Source of the DNA: JAWVFM01 sp963841455 | GTDB lineage: Bacteria > Actinomycetota > Thermoleophilia > Solirubrobacterales > 70-9 | Assembly: GCA_963841455.1 (NCBI GenBank) | Contig: CAWJCU010000001.1 | Location: 186,001-250,000 of the forward strand | DNA: 64,000 nucleotides | Direction of reading: 5' to 3' | Shown here: piece by piece, positions 8,116 through 15,799 of the stretch | Layout: each line of letters starts with the position of its first letter | Numbering within the stretch: the first letter of the stretch is position 1 | Notes under the pieces: generated by a model | Databases searched by the model: none | What the model was told of the DNA's origin: nothing | Seen by the model: only the letters and a program-made list of their open reading frames with translations | Translations under genes and position numbers: made by a program

Positions 8116-9057
8116 GTGTCCCCACCTGACCCGCGGATCACGACCCTCGTTCGCCGCTTGCTTGTCGCGCTCGCCGCTCTGCTCGTGGCTGGAGGAGCCG
8201 CGGGCGCATCCGGCGCGGGAGCAGCCTGCCCGCAATGGAGCTCGAAGACGCTTCTCTCCGGCCAGGGCTGGCTCGAGAACCTCGCGTTCGACGCGAAGCG
8301 TGGGCCGTTCGTCTCGGCGCTCGACCAGAACGCGATCCTGCGTGTGAGCCACGCGGGCAAGCCGAGGGTGCTGATCGCGGACGTGAGCTCGCCGGGCGGG
8401 ATCCGTGTGCGCGGCGGCTCGCTCTTCTTCAACACCGGTGACAGCGCGAGCTCAGGCCTCGGGAACGTCGCCGACGGGACGATCGATCGCTACCGGTTCA
8501 AGACCCACAGGCGCACCATCTGGGCGCGCCGCCTGACGATGCCGAACGGCCTGGCCTTCCTGCCGAACGGCGACGCCGTCGTCAGCCGAGACCTTGGGTC
8601 GGGGACGGGTATCACCCGCGTTCGCGTTCGCGACCCCGCGCATCCGCAGCTGCGCTGGGCGACCCTCGACGACACCAACGGCCTCGCCGTCGACCCGGAG
8701 GGCAGGTGGCTTTACGTGAACCGGACCTTCAGCGCTGACTCCGTCGTCGTCCGAGTCCGCATCACCGATCCGTCTCGAGTGGAGACGGTCGCCTCGCTGG
8801 GCGTCGCGAAAGGCCCCGACGACCTGACGACCGACCGCAGGGGCCACCTGCTCGTCGCCGGGTTCGCGAGCGGAGAGGTGATCCGCGTCGACCCAGCGAC
8901 GGGCGCGACCTGCGTGATCGCCGCGGGCCTCGGCGAGCCGACCTCTGTGCGCTTCGGCAGCGGCGGGGCCTGGCCGACCCACCACCTCTACGTGACGACC
9001 GCCGACGGCTTTCTGAGGGAGCTCACGCCTCCAAAGGGGAGCGTCGTGGCACACTGA
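8116..9057 (+). CDS. Exported SMP-30/gluconolactonase-like beta-propeller
   Basis: 313 residues from GTG 8116. A signal peptide (hydrophobic stretch LVALAALLVAGGAAG) precedes a repeated-strand protein with blades carrying NLAFDAKRGPFVS, PGGIRVRGGSLFFNTG, MPNGLAFLPNGDAVVS, NGLAVDPEGRWLYVN and GPDDLTTDRRGHLLVAG. These match the NGLA.DPDG-type signatures of SMP-30/strictosidine-synthase-like six-bladed propellers, many of which are metal-dependent lactonases. Which metal ligands are conserved is not clear, so enzyme activity is unproven. The next gene starts 4 bp after its stop. Confidence 0.72.
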   Translation: MSPPDPRITTLVRRLLVALAALLVAGGAAGASGAGAACPQWSSKTLLSGQGWLENLAFDAKRGPFVSALDQNAILRVSHAGKPRVLIADVSSPGGIRVRGGSLFFNTGDSASSGLGNVADGTIDRYRFKTHRRTIWARRLTMPNGLAFLPNGDAVVSRDLGSGTGITRVRVRDPAHPQLRWATLDDTNGLAVDPEGRWLYVNRTFSADSVVVRVRITDPSRVETVASLGVAKGPDDLTTDRRGHLLVAGFASGEVIRVDPATGATCVIAAGLGEPTSVRFGSGGAWPTHHLYVTTADGFLRELTPPKGSVVAH

Positions 9058-9061
9058 CCGG

Positions 9062-9349
9062 GTGAACGACGACCAGGTCTGCTCGCACCTCGACATCATC
9101 GCGGTCGCGGAGCTGCCGGAGGACATCCCCGGATGCGAGGAGTGCCTGAAGACCGGTGGCCGGTGGGTGCACCTGCGGATGTGCCAGAGCTGCGGCCACA
9201 TCGGCTGCTGCGACCAATCGCCGGGTCGCCACGCGACCGCCCACTACGTCGAGACGAAGCACCCGATCATTCGCTCCGCACAGCCGGACGAGGATTGGAG
9301 CTGGTGCTACGTCGACGAGGTTGGGTTCGTTCTCAGGCCAGGCGCCTAG
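9062..9349 (+). CDS. UBP-type zinc finger protein
   Basis: 95 residues from GTG 9062. Almost the whole protein is one zf-UBP domain: CSH at 7-9, GCEEC, then RMCQSCGHIGCCDQSPGRHA and HY...KHPI, giving the Cys/His ligand set of the family (PF02148). In eukaryotes this fold binds the ubiquitin C-terminus; stand-alone bacterial copies are common in Actinobacteria but their partner is unknown. It lies 4 bp after the propeller gene and just before a methyltransferase. Confidence 0.88.
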   Translation: MNDDQVCSHLDIIAVAELPEDIPGCEECLKTGGRWVHLRMCQSCGHIGCCDQSPGRHATAHYVETKHPIIRSAQPDEDWSWCYVDEVGFVLRPGA

Positions 9350-9390
9350 CGTTGCAGGGCGCTTCAAGCGGCGCAGACCCACGCGTATAC

Positions 9391-10470
9391 GTGAGCGTCT
9401 GCGACGCGTGGCTCCCGCGAGCGGTCGCCGAGCCGATGATGTTCTTGATCCTCGAGGCCGTCGATACCGGGGCGAGCGCGAAGGACGCCGCCAAGGACAT
9501 CGACGTCCGCTTGCGCGCGGAGCTCGGCTCGGACTGGACCGGTGATCGGGCACTCGTCCAGCGTGGAATCCGCGCGGTGCGCTTCCGCAAGCGCGCAGAT
9601 CAGGTGGTCCGGCGGCTCGGGCCGGCCGTGACGCGGCCGATTCCGGGTTCGCTTCGACCGGCTCTCAACAGGATCTACCGACCTCTCGCAAGGCGGCTCG
9701 CCGCGGCGAACAGCCGACGGAGGTACGGGCGTCGGTTCGTTGCGGAGATCCACGAGGAAGACGACCTTCTGCACTACGGGCTCGACGTTGCGAGCGCCGA
9801 GCCCGCGTTCCGCTATTACCGCGCAGCTCAGGGGTACTTCGCGGGCGGCGAGTGGAACGCGGCCGAGGTCGAGTCCGCACTCGCCGAGGTCGGCTGCTCT
9901 CTTCGCGACGTCGCCTCATTCCTGGAGTTCGCATGCGGGTACGGGAGGCTCACGCGACACTTCGTGAACTGGATCAGCCCGTCAAGGATCACGGTCTCCG
10001 ACATCGATCGCCAGGCCGTCGACTTCGTCACGCAGGAGTTCGGGGTGCGCGGGTTCTACTCCGCGCCCACGCCTGGCGAGCTGACCGATAATGGCCGCTA
10101 CGAGGTGATCGTCGTCGTTTCACTGTTCAGCCACCTCCCGATCCACAACTGGGGCCCTTGGCTCAGGCGGATGAACGAGATGGTCGATCCGGGCGGCTTT
10201 CTGTTGTTTTCGACCCTCGGCATGCACGCGTGGGACGTCAATGTGAGCGAGGTCGCCAAAGAGGCTTTCGAGGCCAAGGCGGAGGGCTTCCTCTATCGGG
10301 AGCAGAACGAGACGCGCGGTCGCCTGAGCACCGACATTTACGGAATGTCTTACGTCAGCGAGCGGTTTGTCGAGCGGGCCGTCTCGGAGGACTTCGAGGG
10401 CCGGCTCGTCAAGTCTTGCCCGCGGGGATTGAACGGATTCCAGGACGTGTACGTCCTCCAAGGAGTCTAA
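9391..10470 (+). CDS. SAM-dependent methyltransferase
   Basis: Class I methyltransferase. Motif I is FLEFACGYGRLTRHF, followed by the SAM-ribose acidic strand ITVSDID, then VIVVVSLFSHLP and a WLRRMNEMVDPGGFLLFST strand before the C-terminal sheet. About 165 residues precede the Rossmann part and contain no domain I recognise. Start choice is uncertain: GTG 9391 gives 359 residues, TTG 9352 would add 13 and ATG 9436 would remove 15; none has a convincing ribosome-binding sequence. The substrate is unknown. It ends at TAA 10470, convergent with the 10577-10996 gene. Confidence 0.78.
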   Translation: MSVCDAWLPRAVAEPMMFLILEAVDTGASAKDAAKDIDVRLRAELGSDWTGDRALVQRGIRAVRFRKRADQVVRRLGPAVTRPIPGSLRPALNRIYRPLARRLAAANSRRRYGRRFVAEIHEEDDLLHYGLDVASAEPAFRYYRAAQGYFAGGEWNAAEVESALAEVGCSLRDVASFLEFACGYGRLTRHFVNWISPSRITVSDIDRQAVDFVTQEFGVRGFYSAPTPGELTDNGRYEVIVVVSLFSHLPIHNWGPWLRRMNEMVDPGGFLLFSTLGMHAWDVNVSEVAKEAFEAKAEGFLYREQNETRGRLSTDIYGMSYVSERFVERAVSEDFEGRLVKSCPRGLNGFQDVYVLQGV

Positions 10471-10484
10471 AGACGCCTCTCGAG

Positions 10485-10504
10485 GTCGCCGGCGCCGCGG
10501 CGAC
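10485..10504 (+). terminator. Possible hairpin between convergent genes
   Basis: Arms GTCGCC and GGCGAC pair with a short GC-rich loop, 15 bp after the methyltransferase stop. There is no T-tract, so a role as terminator is only suggested by position. Confidence 0.25.
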
Positions 10505-10576
10505 TGAGCCGAGATCAGCGGGTGCGCAGGACGCGGGAGGCTCTCTATCGACGGGGGACACTGCGCTATCTGAGCA

Positions 10577-10996
10577 TCACTGAGGGTCCGCGGCTTGAAG
10601 GGCATCCGGCTCCGCGTAGAACTCTTCGTAGCGGGCGACCTTGCCGTCCCGGAAGGTATCGACGGTGTAGATCCGCTGGCTGATGGTCCCGCCGCTGAGG
10701 CTTCCGCGCCCCTCTTCGCGGGCGTAGACGAGGACCTTGTCGTCGTAGTCGACCAGCCGCTCGACCTCGAATCCGTACTCCTCGAAGTTCTCGAGCCAGC
10801 GCTCCCAGGACTCGCGCACGCCCTCGTGGCCCCGGTAGACGCGCCGGTCGGCTCGCCGTGGATCCTCGACCCATTCGATCTCCGGATCGCAGGTTTGGGC
10901 GATCAACTCGGGCAGGGCCTCGAGCAGCGCCTGCTTGTCCATCTCCTTGGCCCCGGCGAATAGGCCCTCGAGGAACTCCACGTTCTCCTGCGACAT
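10577..10996 (-). CDS. SnoaL-like (NTF2-fold) protein
   Basis: 139 residues from ATG at 10996 (MSQENVEFLEGLFAGAKEMD). The pattern of an N-terminal helix, PEIEWVEDP, YRGHEGVRESWERWLENFEEYGFEVE, and strands VLVYAREEGRG and YTVDTFRDGKVARYEEFY is typical of SnoaL/NTF2-like cone folds. Members range from polyketide cyclases to proteins of no known activity, so no reaction is assigned. Upstream on the same strand lies the degenerate tRNA-Val fragment at 11029-11049. Confidence 0.8.
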   Translation of the reverse strand: MSQENVEFLEGLFAGAKEMDKQALLEALPELIAQTCDPEIEWVEDPRRADRRVYRGHEGVRESWERWLENFEEYGFEVERLVDYDDKVLVYAREEGRGSLSGGTISQRIYTVDTFRDGKVARYEEFYAEPDALQAADPQ

Positions 10997-11028
10997 CGCC
11001 CACGCAGTATCGCGCCGGATCGACTGAC

Positions 11029-11049
11029 GGGCGCGGCTGGTTTCGAACC
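11029..11049 (-). repeat. tRNA-Val 3'-end copy 1 (21 bp, eroded)
   Basis: 21 bp identical to the 3' acceptor/T-arm end of the tRNA-Val(CAC) at 15078-15149, same orientation. Beyond 11049 only patchy similarity remains. It has no complete tRNA. Probably an old att-site half left by integration at the tRNA. Confidence 0.7.
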
Positions 11050-11102
11050 TGGCACCGCGCGGCGCTTGACGCATCGGATCGGTGACCCCAGCCAGGGCAC
11101 CA

Positions 11103-11108
11103 TAGGAT
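11103..11108 (+). promoter_or_regulatory. -10-like TAGGAT for the cupin gene
   Basis: TAGGAT ends 7 nt before GTG 11116, with no ribosome-binding sequence between, so a leaderless transcript is plausible. Confidence 0.35.
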
Positions 11109-11115
11109 CGCGATC

Positions 11116-11517
11116 GTGCCGTTCACGCTCAGGAACCTCAAGGAGGACCTGGAGGACATCGGGTCCAGGTTCGACGGCGCGCCGGACCTGGAGTTCCGCT
11201 TGGCGACCGAGGCGCTCGAGCTCGAGCAATCCGGCCTCGGCTACCAGCGCGTCCCGCCCGGCTACCGCTTTCCGTACGGCCACACGCACGGGAAGCAGGA
11301 GGAGGTGTACGTGGTCCTGCGCGGGAGCGGGCGGATGAAGCTCGACGACGAGATCGTCGAGCTCGAGGAATGGGACGCGGTGCGCGTCCCGCCCGGTACG
11401 TGGCGAGGCTACGAGGCCGGGCCGGACGGCCTCGAGATCCTCGTCGTCGGCGCGCCCAATCTCGGCGAGGCGCCGCGCGAAGACGTCGAGGGCCAGCGCG
11501 ACTGGTGGGCTGACTAG
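11116..11517 (+). CDS. Cupin-domain protein
   Basis: 133 residues. The conserved cupin core is present: motif 1 PPGYRFPYGHTHGKQEEVYVVLRG and motif 2 VPPGTWRGYEAGPDG (both abbreviated families of HxH...E and a late PPG.WR), within a small double-stranded beta-helix. Motif 1 keeps H-x-H and Glu metal ligands, while the fourth ligand in motif 2 looks replaced, so metal binding is uncertain. No substrate can be named. It is the first gene downstream of tRNA-Val copy 1 and is followed 57 bp later by the EAL gene. Confidence 0.8.
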   Translation: MPFTLRNLKEDLEDIGSRFDGAPDLEFRLATEALELEQSGLGYQRVPPGYRFPYGHTHGKQEEVYVVLRGSGRMKLDDEIVELEEWDAVRVPPGTWRGYEAGPDGLEILVVGAPNLGEAPREDVEGQRDWWAD

Positions 11518-11574
11518 CGCCAGGTACTCCGGTTCCGGCGCCAGGACTACACCGCCTGGGATATTGGGGGGGTC

Positions 11575-12684
11575 GTGCACCCAACCAGTTGGGGACTGAC
11601 CCGGATGATCGTCACCCCTGCGGTGGCGATCGCGCTCCTGATCGGCGTCGCCATCCTGCGCTTCGCGTTGGACACCGACGGGATCATGCTGTTCGCCGTC
11701 GTCCCGATCGTGCTCCTGGCAATCCTCTTCGGGCGACCCGGCGGGCTCGCGGCGGGCATATTCGCGTCGGCCGCGTTCCTGGTCTGGTCGATCACTAACG
11801 GCGGGGCCGGAGCCCTCGAGCAGGTCAACCAGCCTCTCACGTTCCTCGTGCTCGGATTCGTAACCGGAACCTGGGCGCATGGGGCCCTCGGCAACTACGA
11901 CCGGGACTCGGCGGCGACGATCTGGCGTGTGCGGAGCGCCGTCCGGCACGGTTGGCTCGTGATGCATTACCAGCCGATCGTCGGGACTCAGGATGGCGCG
12001 GTTGTCGCCCTCGAGGCCCTCGCGCGCTGGATCGACCCAAAGCGGGGCACCGTTCTGCCAGGGGCATTCATCCCGCAAATCGAAGTGAATGAGCAGGCGA
12101 TTTGGGCGTTGACGCTGCATACGCTCAACTTGGCCGCCGCCGACGCTCGCGCGTGGGCAGATGGGGGTTTCCAGATCGCCGTCAACATCTCGCCCGTGAT
12201 CCTCCAACGGCGCGAGCTGCCGCGGGCGATCAGCGAGATTCTGAAAAGTCATGGCATCGCCCCCGAGCGTCTCGCTCTCGAGGTGACCGAGCGCGTGGTG
12301 GCGGAGGAGGATCCGAAGCTGATCGCCACCATCGAAAGGCTCCGGGACATCGGAGTGAGCACGATCGCGATTGACGACTTCGGTGTCGGCCTGTCGTCCC
12401 TGGCCCGGCTCGACCGCCTACCGATCGACATCCTGAAGATCGACCGCGCCCTGGTGGGGCGCACCGACCATCAGGAAACCCGAGCGATCGTCGCGGCGAT
12501 CACCGAGATGGGCCACGCGTTGCGGCTCCGGGTGGTGGGAGAGGGAGTGGAGGACGCCGCCACCCAGAAGCGCCTGGCCGACATGGGCTGCGACGCGGTC
12601 CAGGGATTCGCTATCGCCCGGCCGCTGCCCCCAGAGCATTTGGGCGAATGGCTTGGCAGGCACGGCGTCCAGGTGCGACGGTGA
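11575..12684 (+). CDS. Membrane-anchored EAL-domain c-di-GMP phosphodiesterase
   Basis: 369 residues from GTG 11575. Residues about 10-100 contain three hydrophobic segments (for instance VTPAVAIALLIGVAILRF), placing a sensor or anchor in the membrane; residues about 115-360 are an EAL domain. The active-site set appears complete: EALAR, VNISP, EVTERVV, IDDFGVGLSSL, ILKIDR, GEGVED and QGFAIARP. It should hydrolyse c-di-GMP to pGpG. No GGDEF or PAS domain is present. It lies between tRNA-Val 3'-end copies 1 and 2, so it may be an acquired gene. Confidence 0.92.
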   Translation: MHPTSWGLTRMIVTPAVAIALLIGVAILRFALDTDGIMLFAVVPIVLLAILFGRPGGLAAGIFASAAFLVWSITNGGAGALEQVNQPLTFLVLGFVTGTWAHGALGNYDRDSAATIWRVRSAVRHGWLVMHYQPIVGTQDGAVVALEALARWIDPKRGTVLPGAFIPQIEVNEQAIWALTLHTLNLAAADARAWADGGFQIAVNISPVILQRRELPRAISEILKSHGIAPERLALEVTERVVAEEDPKLIATIERLRDIGVSTIAIDDFGVGLSSLARLDRLPIDILKIDRALVGRTDHQETRAIVAAITEMGHALRLRVVGEGVEDAATQKRLADMGCDAVQGFAIARPLPPEHLGEWLGRHGVQVRR

Positions 12685-13099
12685 GATCCGAGCCACGATT
12701 GAGTCTCATGCGGGAAGCCGGCTAAGGGCGCGGCTGGTTTCGAACCAGCGACCTCTCGCGTGTGAAATCTGCCCCGTCTGCTGCGGTCTACTGCCAGCTA
12801 CCGCCGTTTGTGCCTTGGTGAGGGCGATCTGCGCCTACAAGACGGCGGTCTGCTGACTCCTGCTGCGGTCTTGTTTCCAAGCCGTTTCCACAGACTGCGC
12901 ATCGCCTAGTCCCGCAGGCCGGCGACGGCGAACACGCTGATCACGACTGCGGTGATGGTCTTATTGCTCAGCCTGAGAGCCTCCTGGATCGACTGCCAGC
13001 GAAACATCCCGCCCACGCTGGCACGCATCAGCCCACAGTGACACAGAACGAGCGTGGAAAGTGCACGCCCGATCCGGGGCAGGAGAACTGATGCGGGTC
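12685..13099. other. 415-bp stretch without a confident gene
   Basis: Holds tRNA-Val 3'-end copy 2 (12726-12766). On the reverse strand an open stretch from about 12960 to a TAG at 12835-12837 ends in a hydrophilic tail (SVETAWKQDRSRSQQTAVL), which looks like the end of some lost gene beside the repeat. A 33-codon reverse ORF (12906-13007) with one hydrophobic segment has no convincing ribosome-binding site. Nothing else is recognised. Confidence 0.5.
12726..12766 (-). repeat. tRNA-Val 3'-end copy 2 (41 bp)
   Basis: 41 bp identical to 15079-15119, i.e. the acceptor 3' strand, T-arm, variable region and part of the anticodon arm of tRNA-Val(CAC), same orientation. It stops just past the anticodon. 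Confidence 0.9.
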
Positions 13100-13567
13100 C
13101 TACTGCACGAAGTGGAAGTCGAGGCGGTGGCGCCGCACCCGCCGGCCGACATTGTGGAAGAACAGCTTTCCTGCCGCGCCGTTGAAAGCCCCGGTTCCGC
13201 CGATGATCACGAGCCGATGCAGGGTGCCGGGGAACACGAGCCGACGCGGGGAGCCGTGGAGCAATGTCCCAATCGCCTTGATCGAGCCTTGTCCTCGAAA
13301 GCGAGCGACCCAGCGGAGTCGGACTCGGAATCGCCTCGGCGTGTGGCGGGCCGTGGCCTTCACCGTCTCGCTGCCGACCCGGCGGTGATGCGCGAAGAGC
13401 GTGCCGTGCAAGAAAGCCACGGTCCTGCGAGTGGTGGCGTGGACATGGATCTTGTCGATGCGACTGCCGACGCTGAACTGGGTCTCCGTCCTTGCGTCCG
13501 CCGATGCCACCACCGACGCGACCATGACCGCTGATATCGCGAGCGCCAGGGAGACCGCCTTGCGCAT
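13100..13567 (-). CDS. Exported beta-barrel protein, allene-oxide-cyclase-like
   Basis: 155 residues from ATG 13567. Signal peptide MRKAVSLALAISAVMVASVV with cleavage near ASA/DA. The mature part ends with the motif LVIIGGTGAFNGAAGKLFF, the GGTG.Y.GA.G signature of allene-oxide-cyclase/dirigent-like lipocalin-type barrels. Bacterial proteins of this fold are exported and their ligands are mostly unknown, so cyclase activity should not be assumed. It has a strong AGGAGG and a good promoter (13603-13631). It is the only gene between tRNA-Val 3'-end copies 2 and 3. Confidence 0.72.
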   Translation of the reverse strand: MRKAVSLALAISAVMVASVVASADARTETQFSVGSRIDKIHVHATTRRTVAFLHGTLFAHHRRVGSETVKATARHTPRRFRVRLRWVARFRGQGSIKAIGTLLHGSPRRLVFPGTLHRLVIIGGTGAFNGAAGKLFFHNVGRRVRRHRLDFHFVQ

Positions 13568-13602
13568 GAGGTTCCTCCTGTGGGCCGACTCCGTTCGAAG
13601 CG

Positions 13603-13631
13603 ACCCTATCTGCCGAGGCGGGCCTGGTCAA
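13603..13631 (-). promoter_or_regulatory. Promoter of the 13100-13567 gene
   Basis: On the reverse strand TTGACC (13626-13631), exactly 17 bp, then TAGGGT (13603-13608). This is close to sigma70 consensus and 36 bp upstream of the ATG, with AGGAGG between. Confidence 0.6.
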
Positions 13632-13656
13632 CGGCCTCCAGACGCCGAAGCCGTGA

Positions 13657-13702
13657 ATGGGCGCGGCTGGTTTCGAACCAGCGACCTCTCGCGTGTGAAG
13701 CG
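13657..13702 (-). repeat. tRNA-Val 3'-end copy 3 (46 bp)
   Basis: 46 bp identical to 15077-15122, covering the 3' flank base, acceptor strand, T-arm, variable loop and anticodon arm up to the first anticodon-stem bases of tRNA-Val(CAC), same orientation. Confidence 0.92.
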
Positions 13703-13778
13703 GTGAGCTCTCAGGCGTCGTAGGCGTGAATTTGGGCGTCTGGATGCCGGTGGATGTGCGGGGATGCTGGTGGATTTA

Positions 13779-13801
13779 GGCACCCGGATGGCTCGGGTGC
13801 C
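13779..13801. repeat. Hairpin, 8-bp perfect stem
   Basis: Arms GGCACCCG and CGGGTGCC around a 7-nt loop, 77 bp beyond tRNA copy 3. No T-tract follows on either strand. Possibly a terminator or a recombination-site feature. Confidence 0.4.
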
Positions 13802-14018
13802 CAATGGACGGCACGCCGGATACCCACCGGGCGACTCCTCCCAAAGCCGGACGCCTTAGACGTTGCACGACTTGCCGGAGCACCGCCACGGTGAAGTTCT
13901 CTGGCGTGTAGTTGTCCGACGATGGCGGGCCGCACTTCGACACGCCATCGACCCGAACGAGCCAACGGGGATTGGCGACCGCGCCAGGCGGCTGTCGGAG
14001 CCTGCTGCCGCATGCCCC

Positions 14019-14048
14019 TTGCGCCCGGTGGTCCGGTTGGGGTAGGGT
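14019..14048 (+). promoter_or_regulatory. Candidate promoter of the 14118 gene
   Basis: TTGCGC (14019-14024), 18 bp, TAGGGT (14043-14048), followed by AAGGAGG at 14107-14113 and ATG 14118. Confidence 0.4.
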
Positions 14049-14117
14049 CGAAACGCCGTCGAGTCGGCGGTTCCTTGGCTCGTCCGTTAGTGGGAGAAAT
14101 CCGAGCAAGGAGGAACG

Positions 14118-14597
14118 ATGCATAGCCCGACACGGACGGCAGTCCTCACGACCTGTGCGTTGCTGATCGGCTTCGTGGCCACGGCGGCTGCTGCCTCTGG
14201 CGTCGATACAGCCGGACACTCAACCAGAGCTCGCGCGCTCAGGATCCAACTGTACGGAGCGCGGATTAGTACCGGCGATTACGCGTTCAAGGTCAGCAGC
14301 TCGCTCGATGGCACCGGAGCGGCCATTACCCACGTCACCTCTTCGAGCAGCACATTTCCCATCACCGGTAAGAGCGTCACCAAGATCTACTTCGCCGACG
14401 GCGTGTCTAAGCACCGCGACTCCTTCAAGCAGGATGCCCCAAACGCACAGGGCATTAGCAAGTTCACTGGCAGCGGCAGGTGCGCGGGCGGAACGGGAAT
14501 TCACAAGAGCGAGAAGTGCCACTACGCGTTCACGGGGACCTATGACAACAACACAAATCAAAACGACCTGAAGATCACTGGGACGGACACCCGCTGA
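14118..14597 (+). CDS. Small exported protein, unknown function
   Basis: 159 residues with a strong AAGGAGG 4 nt before the ATG. Signal peptide (TAVLTTCALLIGFVATAAAA), then a Ser/Thr/Gly-rich all-beta protein with two Cys in SGRCAGGTGIHKSEKCHYAF. The GGTG motif and final KITGTDTR strand recall the small secreted barrel at 13100-13567, so the two may share a fold, though overall similarity is weak. Its codon use is less G+C-biased than the neighbours. It is the only gene between tRNA-Val 3'-end copy 3 and the intact tRNA. Confidence 0.68.
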   Translation: MHSPTRTAVLTTCALLIGFVATAAAASGVDTAGHSTRARALRIQLYGARISTGDYAFKVSSSLDGTGAAITHVTSSSSTFPITGKSVTKIYFADGVSKHRDSFKQDAPNAQGISKFTGSGRCAGGTGIHKSEKCHYAFTGTYDNNTNQNDLKITGTDTR

Positions 14598-15077
14598 TAG
14601 CGGTCGCGGGATCGCCGCACACACCGCGGTCACCGAGTTAGCGCCGTATCCGTCGACTTCTTCGTCGAGCATGTTTGAGCCAAAGATCCGGATCGTCCGC
14701 GTTGGAAGACGGCGGCTAGTCCCGGCAGCGAGCTTGAGTCCTACTTCTACCGGTTCGCCTCATGCGCCCTGGGGCTTACCGGTGAGGGGTCTGCCGGTTC
14801 TGCCGCGAGGAGCTCATCGGCCCAAGGTCGGAGACCGCCCGTTGCGGCGGGATTCTGTCGAGCGGAACGAGCGGCTGACCTCGGCAACAGCGTCGAGGTC
14901 TGCAGTCGACAATGACGGGCAAGCCCGACCGCCCTGTCGACGAGCTGATCCGAGAGGCACGTGGCAGGTCGACGGAAAGTCTCGGGAGGCGGTGGCTACG
15001 CGGTGATGTTCGGACACGGTTCGGGAATTCGCGCGGTGACCGCTTGCGGACCGCGTTCGGACGGCCTGATCAAGCCA
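14598..15077. other. 480-bp stretch without a confident gene, upstream edge of tRNA-Val
   Basis: A forward open frame at 14912-15118 starts plausibly (MTGKPDRPVDELIREARG) but runs into the antisense of the tRNA and ends in the well-known artefact peptide GAAGFEPATSRV; it could be a gene truncated by integration at the tRNA. Otherwise nothing recognised. Confidence 0.4.
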
Positions 15078-15149
15078 TGGGCGCGGCTGGTTTCGAACCA
15101 GCGACCTCTCGCGTGTGAAGCGAGCGCTCTCCCACTGAGCTACGCGCCC
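15078..15149 (-). tRNA. tRNA-Val (anticodon CAC)
   Basis: 72 nt on the reverse strand. Acceptor GGGCGCG pairs with CGCGCCC, discriminator A; D-arm GCTC/GAGC; anticodon arm CTCGC-TTCACAC-GCGAG gives anticodon CAC (reads GUG, Val); T-arm GCTGG-TTCGAAA-CCAGC. All stems are perfect. CCA is not encoded. A TATCAT -10-like hexamer lies 10 bp upstream (15160-15165). Three partial copies of its 3' end lie downstream of its 3' end at 13657, 12726 and 11029, as expected where elements integrate at a tRNA 3' end. Confidence 0.97.
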
Positions 15150-15159
15150 TGGGCGGCGG

Positions 15160-15165
15160 ATGATA
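15160..15165 (-). promoter_or_regulatory. -10-like TATCAT for tRNA-Val
   Basis: Reverse-strand TATCAT 10 bp upstream of the tRNA 5' end. No convincing -35 at the expected distance. Confidence 0.4.
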
Positions 15166-15390
15166 GGCGGGCGCATGCTTGGCAGCCCGGCGGCGGGCTG
15201 TCGAACTTCCGCAGCAGTGGCGCGTCGGTTTGGTCGTTCTTGGGCTCGTACCAGGGCCCGAGACCAAGGGCCCGCGGCGGCGGCGAGCGCTACCAGGATC
15301 GCATCGCGGGGGTGGTGTATCGGCCGGACCGGCTCCGGCCCTCGACGCTCTAGTCGAGCCCTCCCGGGGCGGCGGAGGGTGTACGTCGGC

Positions 15391-15753
15391 TCAGTAGCTG
15401 AAGACGGTCGTATCGCTACCCGCCCACTCCCACATCGGCGTCGCTCCCACGACCTTCGCGTTTGGAACGGTTTCCGCATCCCCAAGGTCGCGCGCGCCGA
15501 GGCAGACGGGGCAAAGCCACAGCTCCCCGCCGGCCTCCGCGAACTGCTCCGCAAGCCCCTCCAGGGGCGGGCAGTCCTTGCACACGACGCCCTGCATCTG
15601 ATCCGGAAGGCCGAGGCGAACCGCGTCCTTCGTCGCCCAGACGACGACTTCCTTGCCCTGCGCCTGCGCGGCGGTGGCTACGAGGTACGCGACGAGGACG
15701 CGCTCGCCATCCTCCATCCCCGTCGCCAGGTTGATGAGCACCTTGTCGGCCAT
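15391..15753 (-). CDS. DsrE-family protein
   Basis: 120 residues. DsrE/DsrF-like sulfur-relay or putative peroxiredoxin fold: MADKVLINLATGMEDGERV, ATAAQAQGKEVVVWATKDAV, a CKDCPP loop and an ELWLCPVCLGARDLG segment with two further cysteines. Family members carry sulfur on cysteine or are of unknown role; four cysteines here (two CxxC-like pairs) could bind a metal or persulfide. It stands alone next to a decayed methyltransferase. Confidence 0.8.
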   Translation of the reverse strand: MADKVLINLATGMEDGERVLVAYLVATAAQAQGKEVVVWATKDAVRLGLPDQMQGVVCKDCPPLEGLAEQFAEAGGELWLCPVCLGARDLGDAETVPNAKVVGATPMWEWAGSDTTVFSY

Positions 15754-15799
15754 TTCGCTCCCTTCGTCGGTACTTGGTGGCTGATACAGCGACTCCTCA

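Larger units (their letters stand above)
13568..14117. other. 550-bp non-coding stretch between two acquired-looking genes
   Basis: Contains the reverse promoter at 13603-13631, tRNA-Val 3'-end copy 3 (13657-13702), a GGAT-rich direct-repeat patch at about 13740-13775, a hairpin at 13779-13801 and the candidate forward promoter at 14019-14048. I see no credible gene. Confidence 0.5.

Noticed and set aside
12906..13007. 33-codon reverse ORF with a hydrophobic centre
   Set aside because: No ribosome-binding sequence, no promoter and no recognisable family.
12653..13706. Peptides ARLVSNQRPLACE and GRGWFRTSDLSRVKR
   Set aside because: Other frames of the antisense tRNA-Val copies, not genes.
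14912..15118. Forward open frame ending in GAAGFEPATSRV
   Set aside because: The end is antisense tRNA translated, a known source of false peptides. The first part is at best a truncated gene.
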